DNA of 64,000 nt from NCBI GenBank assembly GCA_936432065.2, contig OW386287.2:76201804-76265803 (forward strand). Direction: 5' to 3'. Positions 12,105 through 23,084 of the stretch are shown piece after piece. Origin of the DNA: Rutpela maculata. Lineage: Eukaryota > Arthropoda > Insecta > Coleoptera > Cerambycidae. How positions within the stretch are numbered: the stretch's first letter is position 1; every line of letters begins with the position of its first letter. A program made the position numbers and the translations under genes. Under the pieces are notes generated by a model. That model did not search any database, was not told where the DNA came from, and was given only the letters and a program-made list of their open reading frames with translations.

Positions 12105-13655
12105 CTAGAAGAAAAAATTTATAAAGTTTTAAAAATTTGGGTACAGAGTCTTAATAGCCACCCAAATATAGATCAAAAGAGTTCCCACCTCTCAGAAGGG
12201 TGCTTCATCCCCTTTTGCTTCAAAAACCACCCTCCAATGATACATGCTGCCAGTTTTTTTAATTTTTCTCGAAAACCGTTACCCTAGCGAGAAAAATGTA
12301 TAGAACTTAATCTATTCTATTTATTCTTCTGCATCTTTTATATCCTATACATTTTTTTTCCTACATCGAGCCCTAATCGCAGAAATAGCGTTTGAAGTTA
12401 ATTAAGGATGGTAGAAAAAACAAATTCCCTAAAATTACGATGATAGAAGCAAGCATATTTTTACAAAATTTTAATCGTGACGCTCGGCTCGATTCTCTGC
12501 TGTTCAAGGAAATATCAAGGAAAGGGCATATAGTTCTCTCGATATTCAGAGCTCGGAAGTCCTTTATAACTGTAAAAATAACATATTATTTGCTCACGCA
12601 TTCAGTGGATGTGATACTACATCGGCATTTTTTGGCAAAGGAAAAGCACAAACTGTAAAGTTGATAAATACTAGAAGGGACTTGGACGATGCTTTGAATA
12701 TATTTAACAATCCATCATCGATGAAGCCTGACATTGTTCGAGCTGGAGAAAAAATTACACTTGCTCTCTACAAGGCACCTCGTACTGCTACATCATTAAA
12801 CCAATATAGATTCATTTGATTTAACAAATTTGTCGGTCAATCTAATCAATCGGTGCTGTTATCAAAACTACCACCCACATCTGCTGCTTTAGGACAACAT
12901 TCGTATCGCATTTTCCAACAAATTCACTCCTGGCGTGGAAAGATTTTGAAGCCTAATGATTGGGGTTGGAAATCAGTCAGAAAAATTTTGGTGCCTAATC
13001 CTACAACTGAGATACCAGCTCCTACTTTCATTCTTGTAATTGTAAAAAGGGTTGCGGAAAACGGTGCGGTTGTGCTAAAGTTGGATTAAAATGTTCAACA
13101 ATGTTCAACAATGTGCTCCAGTTGTCATGGACAAGGATGTCTTAATTCATTGGTAGAGGAAGAATTACCTGAAGATAATCCAATTATTGAATAAGCAGTT
13201 GTTAGTTTTTAGTAGTATTATATTGTAGTAATAAAAACATTTTTGAAGTCTTTTTTTGTTTTTATTGCTAGGTTTGTAAACAACAATCTGCTTTTTATGT
13301 AACATTTTTCTGTGGTCAAGGTATTTTAAGTTGTTTATTACTTGTTTTTGCGTAACTTTAGTATTTGATCTAAATTTGTGAGATTAAGATGCCATATAGG
13401 GAAAAATTGTATAGGACATAAATTATGTAGAATTTTATAGCGAATAATTTAATTCCTATTCATTTTTGACGTCAGGGTAAGGGTTTTCGAGATAAATGTA
13501 AAAAACTAGCAGGAGGTAACATTGAAGGGTGGTTTCTTAAGCTAAAGGGGATGAAGCACCCTCCTGAGAGGTGGGAACTCTTTTGATCTATATTCACTTG
13601 CCTTTAGAGAGTTCGTACCCAAATTTTTAAAACTTTATAAATTATTTCTCTTGAA
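12105..13655 (+). mobile_element. Long-TIR DNA element carrying PIN/CXC protein remnant
   Basis: The left TIR (about 12105-12320) and right TIR (about 13450-13655) are inverted copies. The outer blocks are AAGTTTTAAAAATTTGGGTAC and its complement. Inner blocks include GATCAAAAGAGTTCCCACCTC and AAGGGTGGTTT. The coding remnant at 12392-13195 fills the space between them. The exact outer termini and target duplication are not clear. It lies in intron 1. Confidence 0.7.
12392..13195 (+). pseudogene. PIN/CXC transposon protein, copy 2 (C-terminal half)
   Basis: A frame near 12600 reads AFSGCDTTSAFFGKGKAQT, the conserved aspartate/threonine block that follows the acidic core. It is followed by an RRDLDDALNIFNNPSSM segment and a helical stretch LPPTSAALGQHSYRIFQQI (from about 12860) leading to the motif DWGW (about 12960). 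The Cys-rich tail is C-x-C-x3-GC-x3-C-x-C...GLKCS up to about 13090. There, a 10-bp tandem duplication (ATGTTCAACA twice) shifts the frame. The remaining CxxCHGQGCLN and acidic EEELPEDNPIIE end follow in the shifted frame, with a TAA near 13193. The N-terminal half is missing. Confidence 0.75.
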
Positions 13656-13662
13656 AAACCTA

Positions 13663-14721
13663 ATTTACTTCGACTATTGTAAAGCTTTGTGTTCCCATTA
13701 CTTCATGTTTACTGACAATTACACACTCGGATGATTTACGACACTCGCCTTCGGCTCGCGAGTAATAGCCATCATTATACGCTCACTGAATAATATACTA
13801 TTATACAACACAAGCAGAGAATATGGCTATTGATGTGGTGATTTTACAGATAGAATGTGATGTATTACATACTAATGGGGGAATATTCAGAAAATCACTA
13901 GTGAGAGAATGTGAGAAATTCATTATAAAGCAAAACATTCATTCTAAGAGTAGCACAGTGGGCCAAATTTTGTAAAAAGTTTCCAAAAATGCTTTTTTTC
14001 AATTTTTGAATTTCCCTTTGATATTTTGGGAATAGTTAAGGAAAGATCGCAGTATCTTTTCCAAGAATACAAAGGCGATTGGGCGATTTCTCTACCTGCT
14101 AAGGGCTCGCAAACATGACCCTTTGCACAGCACCGTTTTACCGGAATTGCGGCTCATTTAATCACGAACTTTTAAAGAGAGACTGTGTTTAAAATGTTTT
14201 AGTTCAAAGTGAAATTTTTACAGGAACAATTTACTTGAAGTATATACTTTATTTTAGCGAATTGCATAAAGAAAGTTTTGAATTTCAAAACAGAAGGAAG
14301 GTTGTTTTATTATAGAGTGTTTATCCGAAACTTTTACAAGTAGATTCAGATTTGTGTAGGGCCACAAAAAAGTCTTACGTTGTCATACCTCGAAATAATA
14401 TGTATAAAATACCTTAGACATTCCTTTATAACATACAAAAAAATCGTAACCCCATTCAACCCTCTTTTCGAAATTTTGGATTTTTTACAACGTGCGACAC
14501 GTATTCCGCGAGCACCGCAGCATTGCTCACTTGATACAAGGGGATGCGGAATCAGTTGTTAAATAACTTTTATCTTCAAATATCCTTTGAAGTTATAATT
14601 AGTATTTATTATCAATAAAATTTGACCTGTTCAAGGAATGTTTCGAAAAGAATTCAGTTCTATAATTATTTACTTCGACTATTGTAAAGCTTTGTGTTCC
14701 CATTACTTCATGTTTACTGAC
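13663..14721. mobile_element. 1-kb repeat with 54-bp flanking direct repeats, copy A
   Basis: A block of about 950 bp (13717-14667) is nearly identical to 18783-19738 in the same orientation. Copy A, but not copy B, is bracketed by an identical 54-bp direct repeat (13663-13716 and 14668-14721, ending GTTTACTGAC). The left end holds an inverted pair around GCTCGCGAGTAATAGCCA. No protein motif was seen; short frames such as 14380-14562 recur in copy B but show no family resemblance. The 54-bp repeats may be a long target duplication or the product of unequal exchange. Confidence 0.6.
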
Positions 14722-14944
14722 GGCTGTGGTTAGAAATAAATGACAGACACGAGGACAGACGACATTAATTTTTTAATATATATATATATATATTTCTTTT
14801 TGGTTCAGAACGTGTATTTGCGTTAAAACAGATATAAATGATTTTTCTTTATAAAATTTATAACTTTAAGAAGCTCTTACCTAGTTTACACAAAACAGAT
14901 TAATATTTAATAAAAGAATCATTCGTTTTAATTTGTCCAGAAAG

Positions 14945-16180
14945 TTACTTTTAATCCAGTCGTATAGGGATTCCACCTTGGAATGAAGTATAATAAGCTA
15001 TAAACTTGTATAAATCTTTGTTTTGGCTCAAAAGTCTCATAGAATCTCTTGTACGCGAGTCCAAGATGTTCAAGATCAAAGATCACATGAACCTGTTTTT
15101 GTAAATATCTCGTTTTCTATGCTCTAAATGACATTTTGATTTATTATAAAAGCTGTAGAGCATAAAATTCTCTACAAATTTTGTTTCAAGCAATATTTTA
15201 TACATTCAACCGTTCTTGAGATAAAATGCGAAGAGTGGGGAACGCTTAGCCATATATATCATAATAAATACATTGTCAACTGTGGAATCCATGTTCTTAT
15301 CGTCGAAACAGCCATTGCAGAATCTGAACGTCAAAGGACTGCCGTCATCATAGGAGAAGATGAAGCTAGTTCTTTTAATAGGACGTACTCAATCACATCA
15401 ACAAGAAATTTTCTTTAAAAAAAATTGGCAAAGGCAATGTGAAGACACAAATATATTCCTCTGAAAACCTCGATAAATGTCCTCGTTCTAAACAACACAC
15501 TTTATTTTTGCACGCCTTCAGTAGCTATGACACAACTTCTGCGCTTTTTAAACAAGGAAAAAAATCATTTCTTAAAACGTTAGAGAAACTTCCTAATTTG
15601 GATCAATTAGCTCAAGTATTTTAGCAAGAAAACTGCCCACTAGAAACATTGTTTGAAAATGGAGTACGTATCTTTTTAGCAATATATAGTGCTCCAAAAT
15701 CAGAATCAAACTTGGTTAGGGAATGATTTAGAACACCAGGAATGGGTCTGGCAAAATGAAATCCTGGAACCGATAACAACATTATATTTTTAATAAATAA
15801 TTAACTTTATAGATCGCATTATTTATTGGATTCAACAGTTGATCTTGCGTTATGATATATACGGCTAAGCGCTCCCCACTCTTCGCGCTCTATCTCAAGA
15901 ACGGTTGAATCTATAAAGTATTGCTTTACACGTAATTTGTAGAGAATGTTATGCTCTACAACTTTTATAATAAATCGAAACGTCATTTAGAGTATGGAAA
16001 ACGCAAAATTTTTAGAAAAAATCGATTCTTGTGACCTTTGACTCGCGTACACGAGATTCTATGAGACTTTTGAGCCAACTTATAAAATGCCAAAACAGAG
16101 ATTTGTACAAGTTTACAGCTTATTATCTTTCATTCCAAGGTTTATCCTTTTTGTTTAGCCTATATGACTGAATTATTTAG
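14945..16180 (+). mobile_element. Long-TIR DNA element with PIN/CXC remnant
   Basis: Arms of about 300 bp at 14945-15265 and 15850-16180 are inverted copies. Shared blocks are GTATAGGGATTCCACCTTGG against its gapped complement, CTCATAGAATCTCTTGTACG against CGTACACGAGATTCTATGAG, and GAAGAGTGGGGA at the inner edge. A decayed coding segment lies between them. The AT microsatellite at 14778-14795 lies just outside. Confidence 0.7.
15300..15790 (+). pseudogene. PIN/CXC transposon protein, copy 3 (central fragment)
   Basis: The frame at 15439-15624 contains HTLFLHAFSSYDTTSALFKQ. This corresponds to the 'FHAFTGCDTTSAFFGKGK' block of the family, with the usual Gly-Cys replaced by Ser-Tyr. A TAG at 15622-15624 interrupts it. 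The same frame continues with NCPLETLFENGVRIFLAIY until about 15690 and ends in further stops. Both the nuclease-like N-half and the Cys tail are missing. Confidence 0.6.
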
Positions 16181-17279
16181 CTTAGCCTGTCAATTAAAAT
16201 ACAGTGGCATTCCTAAACAAGAGAATATCTCAGTTTTTAGGTACATGCATACTTAAGACTTCCCATATCAAGACAATATATAAGAAAATTACACCAGCGT
16301 ATTATGTAATGAAACAGTTGCGGAAAGTAATTGTATAATGTATTATTTTGCGAATTTTCTATCAGTGACATCTTATAGAATTATAACACAGGGCACTTCA
16401 CGGGAAAGTATGAGGAAGTATGAGGATATTCCGACTACAAAAAAAAAATGAAATAGGTACTCGTGTCATATAGGTGTAAAAAAAAATTCAAAAAAACTCG
16501 TAATTGAATGACTCCTATACGAGCAAAAACAACGGCTGATGCTTTCTGATACGCAGGCGAGCAAAACAATAATACGTACATGAAACACTCGCAGTGTCAC
16601 AAGCTGCGGGATTGGAGCAGGTAAACTCTCTCGCTACAACATTTTTGCTCCTATTCGAAACCGAAAAAATTAGGTGCAAAGCGCTTATTGTAGCGAATGT
16701 TTATTTTACTTGAGTTATAAGGTTTTAAATTACACAGGTCTTCAAAGGTCTTGTCTCATCTAACTTTTCTGAAGCATTTTGACGCGCTGAAGCCAATTAT
16801 GAACAAAAAAAATCTATCATGTCAGTTTTCCTCTACCATCCCCTAAAAAGTATTAAAAAAATGTCGCTCAGATCTAACTTTCCCGAAGTATTTTGACCCA
16901 CTGAAATTAATTTTGAACACAAAAAAATTTTCTCTTATTAGTTTCCCTCTACCACCCCCTTTTATCCCCTAAAAAGGACAAAAAAAAGTCTTGTCCTAAG
17001 GTCCTGATTTAACTTTTTTGAAATATTTTGGCGCGCTAAAGCCAATTTTGGACACAACGAAATTTTCTGCAGTGTCAATTTTTCTCTAATGTAATGTTTA
17101 ACTACATCTGGCATCATAGTCTATCTATATTGAATTCCGCAGCGACTTCTACCTTTGACTTTTGTCTACTAAAATTGAAGTGAAAATGATATTTTTCGAT
17201 AGCATTATTTTATTTCCAAACACTTGATTCAGAAATTTATTTTATTGTAAAATGAATATGCTTAAAATCAGAGTAGATT
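16181..17279. repeat. Intron 1 sequence with three 120-bp tandem units (16738-17095)
   Basis: At 16738-17095 three diverged units follow one another. Each has the order 'ATCTAACTTTnnnGAAGyATTTTGaC..nCTgAA..aATT.TGaACA.AA.AAA.TnT....GTnnnTTnCCTCTA'. The unit is about 115-125 bp. The flanking sequence (16181-16737, 17096-17279) shows no gene or clear element ends. Confidence 0.5.
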
Positions 17280-17690
17280 TAAAATAAGGCAGTTTTCCGG
17301 ATATCTCGTGACGTAATAACGTAATAACCTCTAAAACAGGGACACTTGACATTTGACAGTAACCAGCTACGTTGCCACATTTCTAAAAAAGAATGTGCAC
17401 TACTGCACTGTCTAAAATAAACAATATTAATTTTTAACACTGTTTCGGACACCCAACAAGTAAATATTTTATATATTTTTAAGGCTGATTGATAACTTGC
17501 TAATAGAGAATTGTAATATTACAGAGGATTCCGTATAGCAGTACAGAATATCTGACATTATTTATCGAAACATGGCAACGTAGCACTCGTTTCTCTGTTC
17601 AACCACGAATTAGAATCTCCTGATTACGCTATTACGTCATAGCCAATAGAATAGCCCGAAAATTGGCGGCAACATCTATACGTTTAAACA
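17280..17690. repeat. Imperfect inverted repeat upstream of exon 2
   Basis: The left part has TATCTCGTGACGTAATAACG and TAGCTACGTTGCCAC-like blocks. The right part has the complements GGCAACGTAGCACTCG and TTACGCTATTACGTCATAGC. The arms are about 90 bp and imperfect. The element ends about 170 bp before exon 2. Confidence 0.45.
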
Positions 17691-17861
17691 CAGTTTAAAC
17701 TTCATGTTTTTTTTAATATAAAGCATTGTTACAGAAATAAAATAAAAAATACGGGTCAACTGTTTTTATGTTATTAAAATTATTTTAAAAAATTGTATAC
17801 TAGGGCAAATACATAACTCACTAATATAGCATATTTTAACATAATCGAAATTATTTCTCAG

Positions 17862-17968
17862 GTAAGTCAAGTAGCCACTACAATGCACTACTATCTAAAA
17901 AAGACAGTGGTAAAGAGGAAAGTTGTAATATATCAGAAGGACCGAGTCAAGGGAGTCAGGAAGCATCG
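17862..17968 (+). CDS. RSPH10B: RSPH10B-like protein, exon 2 (residues 129-164)
   Basis: The acceptor is TTTCTCAG at 17854-17861 and the donor GTATGT at 17969. The 107-nt exon takes phase 1 from exon 1 and ends in phase 0. It encodes a hydrophilic Ser/Lys/Glu-rich linker (SHYNALLSKKDSGKEES and on) with no domain. Without database support it is the least certain exon. The evidence for it is the open frame, good splice sites, the correct phase on both sides, and a 77-bp intron separating it from the first MORN exon. Confidence 0.65.
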
Positions 17969-18045
17969 GTATGTTCCAAACCGTTCTTTACAAAAATAAA
18001 AGTAAGTAGGTACGATAACAAAAAACACAAAAATTTAATTAGCAG

Positions 18046-18192
18046 GATGAAGGACTAGAGTGGGTAGTAGAAACTGATGACCGGTATGAGAGAATTGCAT
18101 TTAAAAATGGAAATACTTACAAAGGTCATACATCCGAATATATGATGCATGGATATGGGACTTTCCATTGGTCAGATGGAGCTAGCTATGAG
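18046..18192 (+). CDS. RSPH10B: RSPH10B-like protein, exon 3 (residues 165-213), first MORN repeat
   Basis: The acceptor is TTAATTAGCAG|GAT and the donor GAG|GTAATA. The 147-nt exon is 49 whole codons. It encodes a lead-in DEGLEWVVETDDRYERIAF and the first MORN repeat, YKGHTSEYMMHGYGTFHWSD, and begins the next with Tyr-Glu at the donor. MORN repeats (consensus YxGxWxxGxxxGxG) form beta-hairpins that stack end to end and mediate protein or lipid contacts. A 155-bp perfect hairpin sits 72 bp downstream of the donor. Confidence 0.85.
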
Positions 18193-18263
18193 GTAATATT
18201 TCAAATCCAGAATAGTGTAGGTGTTCCTTTAGCCACTTTGTTACTGAAATACTGTAATCGCCA

Positions 18264-18417
18264 ATTATGATGAAGCCACCGGACGCAGATAAATCTCACC
18301 CTCACCGGTTATTTTCTAAAACCGTACATGACTGGTGTAATAAATTTATTAAACCAATCACATATGGTTTTAGAAAAAACCGGTGGGATTTATCTGCGTC
18401 CGGCGGCTTCATCATAA
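18264..18417. repeat. 154-bp hairpin MITE
   Basis: The left arm starts TTATGATGAAGCCACCGGAC and the right arm is its near-exact complement ending TCATAA. Arms are about 55 bp with a loop of about 40 bp. The short frame through it is an artefact of the palindrome. It lies in intron 3, close to the exon 3 donor. Confidence 0.75.
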
Positions 18418-18418
18418 C

Positions 18419-18705
18419 ACAGGTCTCCAAAAAAAAATCTGCTCCAAGGACTAAACTTGTCATGTCTTAAGTATTTTTGTGTGCTGTATCCGAATTTTTA
18501 ATTTAAAAAGTTTTCTACCGCGTAGATTTCGAGTGAATGTCAAAAATTGTCAAAAAACCGTATTTTGACGATAAAAACCGAGATTTACTCGAAATCTACG
18601 CTGTAGAAAATTTTTTAAATTAAAAATTCTGATTCAGCATACAAAAACACTTAAGGTATGATAGGTTTAGTCCTTAGAACAGATTTTTTTTTGTAGACCT
18701 GTACA
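18419..18705. repeat. Palindromic MITE with ACAGGTCT/AGACCTGT ends
   Basis: Ends are CACAGGTCTCCAAAAAAAAA and the complement TTTTTTTGTAGACCTGT. Internal arms around TCGAGTGAATGTC and GATTTACTCGAAATCTACG pair across a centre near 18560. Two relatives lie at 39273-39828 inside a LINE remnant, so this is a dispersed family of about 270-290 bp. Confidence 0.75.
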
Positions 18706-18782
18706 CACAGTTCTACAAAAAAAAATTCTAACAGTAAGATAGTCGTGGATAAAATATAGTATTCTGCTCGCGTATAATGGCT

Positions 18783-19738
18783 ATTACACACTCGGATGAT
18801 TTACGACACTCGCCTTCGGCTCGCGAGTAATAGCCATCATTATACACTCACTGAATAATATACTATTATAGAACACAAGCATAGAATATGGCTATTGATG
18901 TGGTGATTTTACAGATAGAATGTGATGTATTACATACTAGTGGGGGAATATTCAGAAAATCACTAGTGAGAAAATGTGAGAAATTCATTATAAAGCAACA
19001 CATTTATTCTAAGAGTAGCACAGTGGGCCAAATTTTGTAAGAAGTGGCCAAAAGTGCTTTTTTTCAATTTTTGAATTTCGCTTTGATATTTTGGTAATAG
19101 TTAAAGGAAAAGACACTGTATCTTTTCCAATAATACAAAGGCGATTGATTGATTTCTCTACCTGCTAAGGGCTCGCAACATGACCCTTTGCACAGCACCG
19201 TTTTACCGGAATTGCGGCTCATTTAATCACGAACTTTTAAAGAGAGACTGTGTTTAAAATGTTTTAGTTCAAAGTGAAATTTTTACAGGAACAATTTACT
19301 TGAAGTATATACTTTATTTTAGCGAATTGCATAAAGAAAGTTTTGAATTTCAAAACAGAAGGAAGGTTGTTTTATTATAGAGTGTTTATCCGAAACTTTT
19401 ACAAGTAGATTCAGATTTGTGTAGGGCCACAAAAAAGTCTTACGTTGTCATGCCTTGAAATAATATGTAGAAAATATCTTAGACATTCCTTTATAACATA
19501 CAAAAAAGTCGTAACCCCATTCTCTTTTCGAAATTTTGGATTTTTTACAACGTGCGACACGTATTCCGCGAGCACCGGCAGCATTGCTCACTTGATACAA
19601 GGGGATGCGGAATCAGTTGTTAAATAACTTTTATCTTCATAATATCCTTTGAAGATATAATTAGTATTTATTATCAATAAAATTTGACCTGTTCAAGGAA
19701 TGTTTCGAAAAGAATTAAGTTCTATAATTATTTACTTA
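18783..19738. mobile_element. 1-kb repeat, copy B
   Basis: Nearly identical, in the same direction, to 13717-14667, differing by scattered single-base changes and short indels. It lacks the 54-bp flanking direct repeats of copy A. Upstream sequence TATAATGGCTATTAC pairs with GTAATAGCCATCATTATA inside the element, forming a hairpin at the left end. No protein family was recognised. Confidence 0.65.
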
Positions 19739-20394
19739 TTTATTTATTTCGTTTCATTCTATATACTCTTACAACCCCTGAAAGTCGCCCCTGGGAAGTA
19801 AATATTTTTTCATTTTTTTATGGTTTAATTAAGCTGTTTTCGATAACGTTAAACTTAACAAATTAATCAATATGCCAAGGTCTACACTAACAACCCGTAA
19901 ATGCAACCACCGACGGTAAATATATTTTTAATTAGTTTTTCGATCTTATTTAAACGGCTTGCTATAAAATCCACCGAAAAAAGCGGAAATACACAATTTT
20001 TCAGAGAAACAGTCCCTAAAAGCCTGACATTTATTTTTTAAATTATTTTCCCCCATTACATATGTGATTGTTAATCGGCCTATGATAAAATTAAATTTTT
20101 GGCCACTTTCTGAAATTTTCGGCGAGTAGCACTAATAAGTTATGCTAAGAATTAAATATTGACACTCAAAAAGTGGAAAATACATTTATCCAACACAGGC
20201 ATAGAATATAGCTGTTATGATTTTTACAAATATAAAAATTAATCTCAAATGAATTATCAAATTTAAGAATAATGTATTCAAATAAAATTTCATTAAAAGA
20301 AAGTGATGGATAACATTTTGTATTGCACACGTGTGTATTTGCATATTAGTCACTTAAGAAAATTTCCTTTTTCTTGTTTGACTAATGTGCATAA
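19739..20394. other. Intron 3 sequence, nothing recognised
   Basis: AT-rich. Two weakly similar segments start with ACAACCC near 19768 and 19889 ('gTAAATAt.TTTT.ATT...TTT.aTnnTTTAA'). No element ends or coding signal were seen. Confidence 0.35.
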
Positions 20395-20879
20395 TAGAGT
20401 GGGCCGAAAAAACACTTTTTTTTATATCGCTATACCTCAAAAAAGTTGCCTATCGCCTAGCTAAGCAAAATGAAAAAAAAAATTCAAATAAAAAAATATC
20501 TTCCGTTCGCGCATGGCGCTCAAAGTTTTAAAAAATGTCGAAATTTCGCTTTTTTTAATTAATTTTTTTATAATTGCTAAACTTAATACTAACTAAGCAC
20601 TATAGGTCCTAATATGAAGTTTGGGGTATAGGGAATACGAAAAAAAATTAAAACCCTTAAATGGAAAATATTTAGTGTTTGCGCAAAGTGCTCAAAAACT
20701 GGATTTTCTCTAAAAACGGCTATATTTCTTAGCTTATCAATTTTATGTTCAGTCTATATAAATGATAAACATATTTTTATTTTCAACTTCTTTATTCAAT
20801 AATCATTAATCAATCACTTTAAAGTTTGATTTTTGGCAAAATTCGGGCATAATACTTCGTGACAAGAGGGTAGTTCGAA

Positions 20880-21460
20880 TTAATCCGTCTCTTGCGTCAG
20901 CGCCACACACTTTTTGAGATACTTCGTCACAAGTTTGACACAGCGTTCAACCGCCTGGGTATGACAAGGGAAACTTTGGAAATCTGGTTGCGGCGATGTG
21001 TCTGTCTTTATCATTTTTATGATGTCCTCATCCGTGATTTTTCCTAGTAGTGGAGGAGGAGAGATTTTCAAACTATCCCACCAAATCATGTCGACGTAGT
21101 CTGTTGCTTCAAAATTTGGTTTTGGCGTGGTAAAATTTCGAATGGTCTTTCCCTAGGAAAGCGATCGAGCTTTCAGTAGTCTGCGTAGTCCCAGTTCTCT
21201 GATAGGTCTTTTTCATCCACTGTCATGGCAAGAATCAAATTTTCGGGATGAGCGAAGAAAGCGTTTCGCTCAATCACTGGGTTGAGAACTTGCAATAAAT
21301 TTTGATTTAGGTACCGTGATGTTCTGATAGCTTCAAAAAGTATCTTTGGACCATCTGTGAAATATATGCTGGTTTTGATTTTGAACCATAGAGACATGTA
21401 ACATTTTAAAATAAAATATATCAAATGACAAATTTCATCATTAGGTTTTTCTAAACTCAC
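20880..21460 (-). pseudogene. Second-family transposon protein, C-terminal part, left arm
   Basis: Minus-strand pieces at 21460-21173 (IYFTDGPKILFEAIRTSRYL, then NAFFAHPENLILAMT) and 21089-20880 (PPPLLGKITDEDIIKMI, then FPCHTQAVERCVKLVTKYLKK) are joined by a frame change near 21190-21170. I recognise the 'PCHTQ.VER.VKLVT' block from multicopy transposon-linked proteins of arthropods; its catalytic type is unknown to me. The same block recurs, diverged, at 29162-29371. Confidence 0.65.
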
Positions 21461-21589
21461 GTACAGTACAGTGTATGCTGGTTTTCATTTTGAACCATAG
21501 AGGCATGTAACATTTTAAAATAAAATATATCAAATGACAAATTTCATCATTAGGTTTTTCTAAACTCACATACATTACACGTACAGTGT

Positions 21590-22152
21590 ACATGAGTTTA
21601 GAAAAACCTAATGATGAAATTTGTCATTTGATATATTTTATTTTGAAATGTTACATGCCTCTATGGTTCAAAATCAAAACCAGCAAACATTTCACAGATG
21701 GTCCAAAGATACTTTGTTAAGCTAGCAAAACATCAAGGTACCTAAATCAAAATTTATTGCAAGTTATCAACCCAGTGATTGTGCCAAACGCTTTCTTCGC
21801 TCATCCCGAAAATTTGATTCTTGCCATGACAGTGGATGAAAGAAGACCTATCAGAGAACTGGGACTACGCAGACTACTGAAAGCTCGATCGCTTTCCTAG
21901 GGAAAGTCCATTCGAAATTTCACCACACCAAAACTAAATTTTGAAGCAACAGACTACGTCGATATGATCTCTTCTCCTCCACTACTAAGAAAAATCACGG
22001 ATGAGGACATCATAAAAATGATAAAGACAGGCACATCGCCGCAACCAGATTTCCAAAGTTTCCCTTGTCATACCCAGGCGGTTGAACGCTGTGTCAAACT
22101 TGTGACGAAGTATATCAAAAAGTGTGTGGCGCTGACGCAAGAGACTGATTAA
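21590..22152 (+). pseudogene. Second-family transposon protein, C-terminal part, right arm
   Basis: Mirror copy of 20880-21460 on the plus strand. The final 62-codon frame at 21964-22152 ends LTQETD exactly as in the left arm, with a TAA stop. The upstream part is interrupted by different frame changes from those in the left arm; for example, the LGLRRLLKARS stretch is readable here near 21860-21890. It offers an independent view of the same ancestral coding end. Confidence 0.65.
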
Positions 22153-22629
22153 TACGAACTACCCTCTTGTCACGAAGTATTATGCCCGAATATTCCCAAA
22201 AATCAAACTTTAAAGTGATTGATTAATGATTATTGAATAAAGAAGTTGAAAATAAAAATATATTTATCATTTATATAGACTGAACATAAAATTGATAAGC
22301 TACGAAATATAGCCGTTTTTAGAGAAAATCCAGTTTTTTGAGCATTTTGCGCAAACACTAAATATTTTCAATTTAAGGGTTTTAATTTTTTTTCGTATTC
22401 CCTATTCCCCAAACTTCACATTAGGACCTATAGCGCTTAGTTAGTATTAAGTTTAACAATTATAAAAAATTAATTAAAAAAAGCGAAATTTCGACATTTT
22501 TTAAAACTTTGAGCGCCATGCGCGAACGGAAGATATTTTTTTTTTTTTTTCATTTTGCTTAGCTAGGCGATAGGCAACTTTTTTGAAGTATAGCGATATA
22601 AAAAAAAAGCGTTTTTTCGGCCCACTCTA

Positions 22630-23060
22630 GTACAATAAATAATAACTATTATAATAATATACCCAGTGATAATGTTATAGAACCTCCCAAAATCGACCTA
22701 AGTCGAAGGCAAAATGAAAATTCGACTTAGGTAAAAAATTAATTTAAGGATATTTTTGAGCATATTACATATAAGTTTAGAAGGCATTAGAGTCTAGCAC
22801 CAAAAGACTTATATACGTCCGTTAAGACGTAAGGCACAACCAGGTGAAAATTCGAAGAAACACCGAATTTTCACTTAGGAAAATATGTTTTGGTCCAGGT
22901 CATGAGAGTGAAAGTATATTGTGGTCATGGAAAAATGTACCAGAAATAAAAGTATAATTTTTGGTCAAGGAAAAAGAAACAATGTATTTTACGAAGTATT
23001 TTGAAAATATTTTTAACTTTTTAATTCCTCCATAAAAGACAATGGAAATAAAAATCAGTC
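22630..23060. other. Intron 3 sequence with a short hairpin
   Basis: A hairpin of TCGACCTAAGTCGAA / TTCGACTTAGG type occurs at about 22690-22732, with a related TTCACTTAGG near 22870. No coding signal. Confidence 0.4.
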
Positions 23061-23084
23061 AATATGGGTATCATTCAAAAGAAT

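Larger units (their letters stand above)
20395..22629. mobile_element. 2.2-kb palindromic element, inverted pair of a transposon 3' end
   Basis: The ends are TAGAGTGGGCCGAAAAAACAC and its complement. The whole left half (to about 21560) reappears inverted on the right, with the centre near 21580 around a short ACGTACAGTGTA stretch. TA dinucleotides bound the GAGTGGGCCG termini at both ends, which fits a TA target duplication. Each arm carries the same C-terminal coding block of a second transposon protein family, one on each strand. The arms differ by scattered point changes, so the inversion is not brand new. It lies in intron 3. Confidence 0.85.

Noticed and set aside
13717..19738. The two 1-kb direct repeats as LTRs of one retrotransposon
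   Set aside because: The interval between them contains RSPH10B exons 2 and 3 and unrelated TIR elements, there is no gag/pol, and copy A alone has flanking 54-bp repeats. They are two insertions or a segmental copy.
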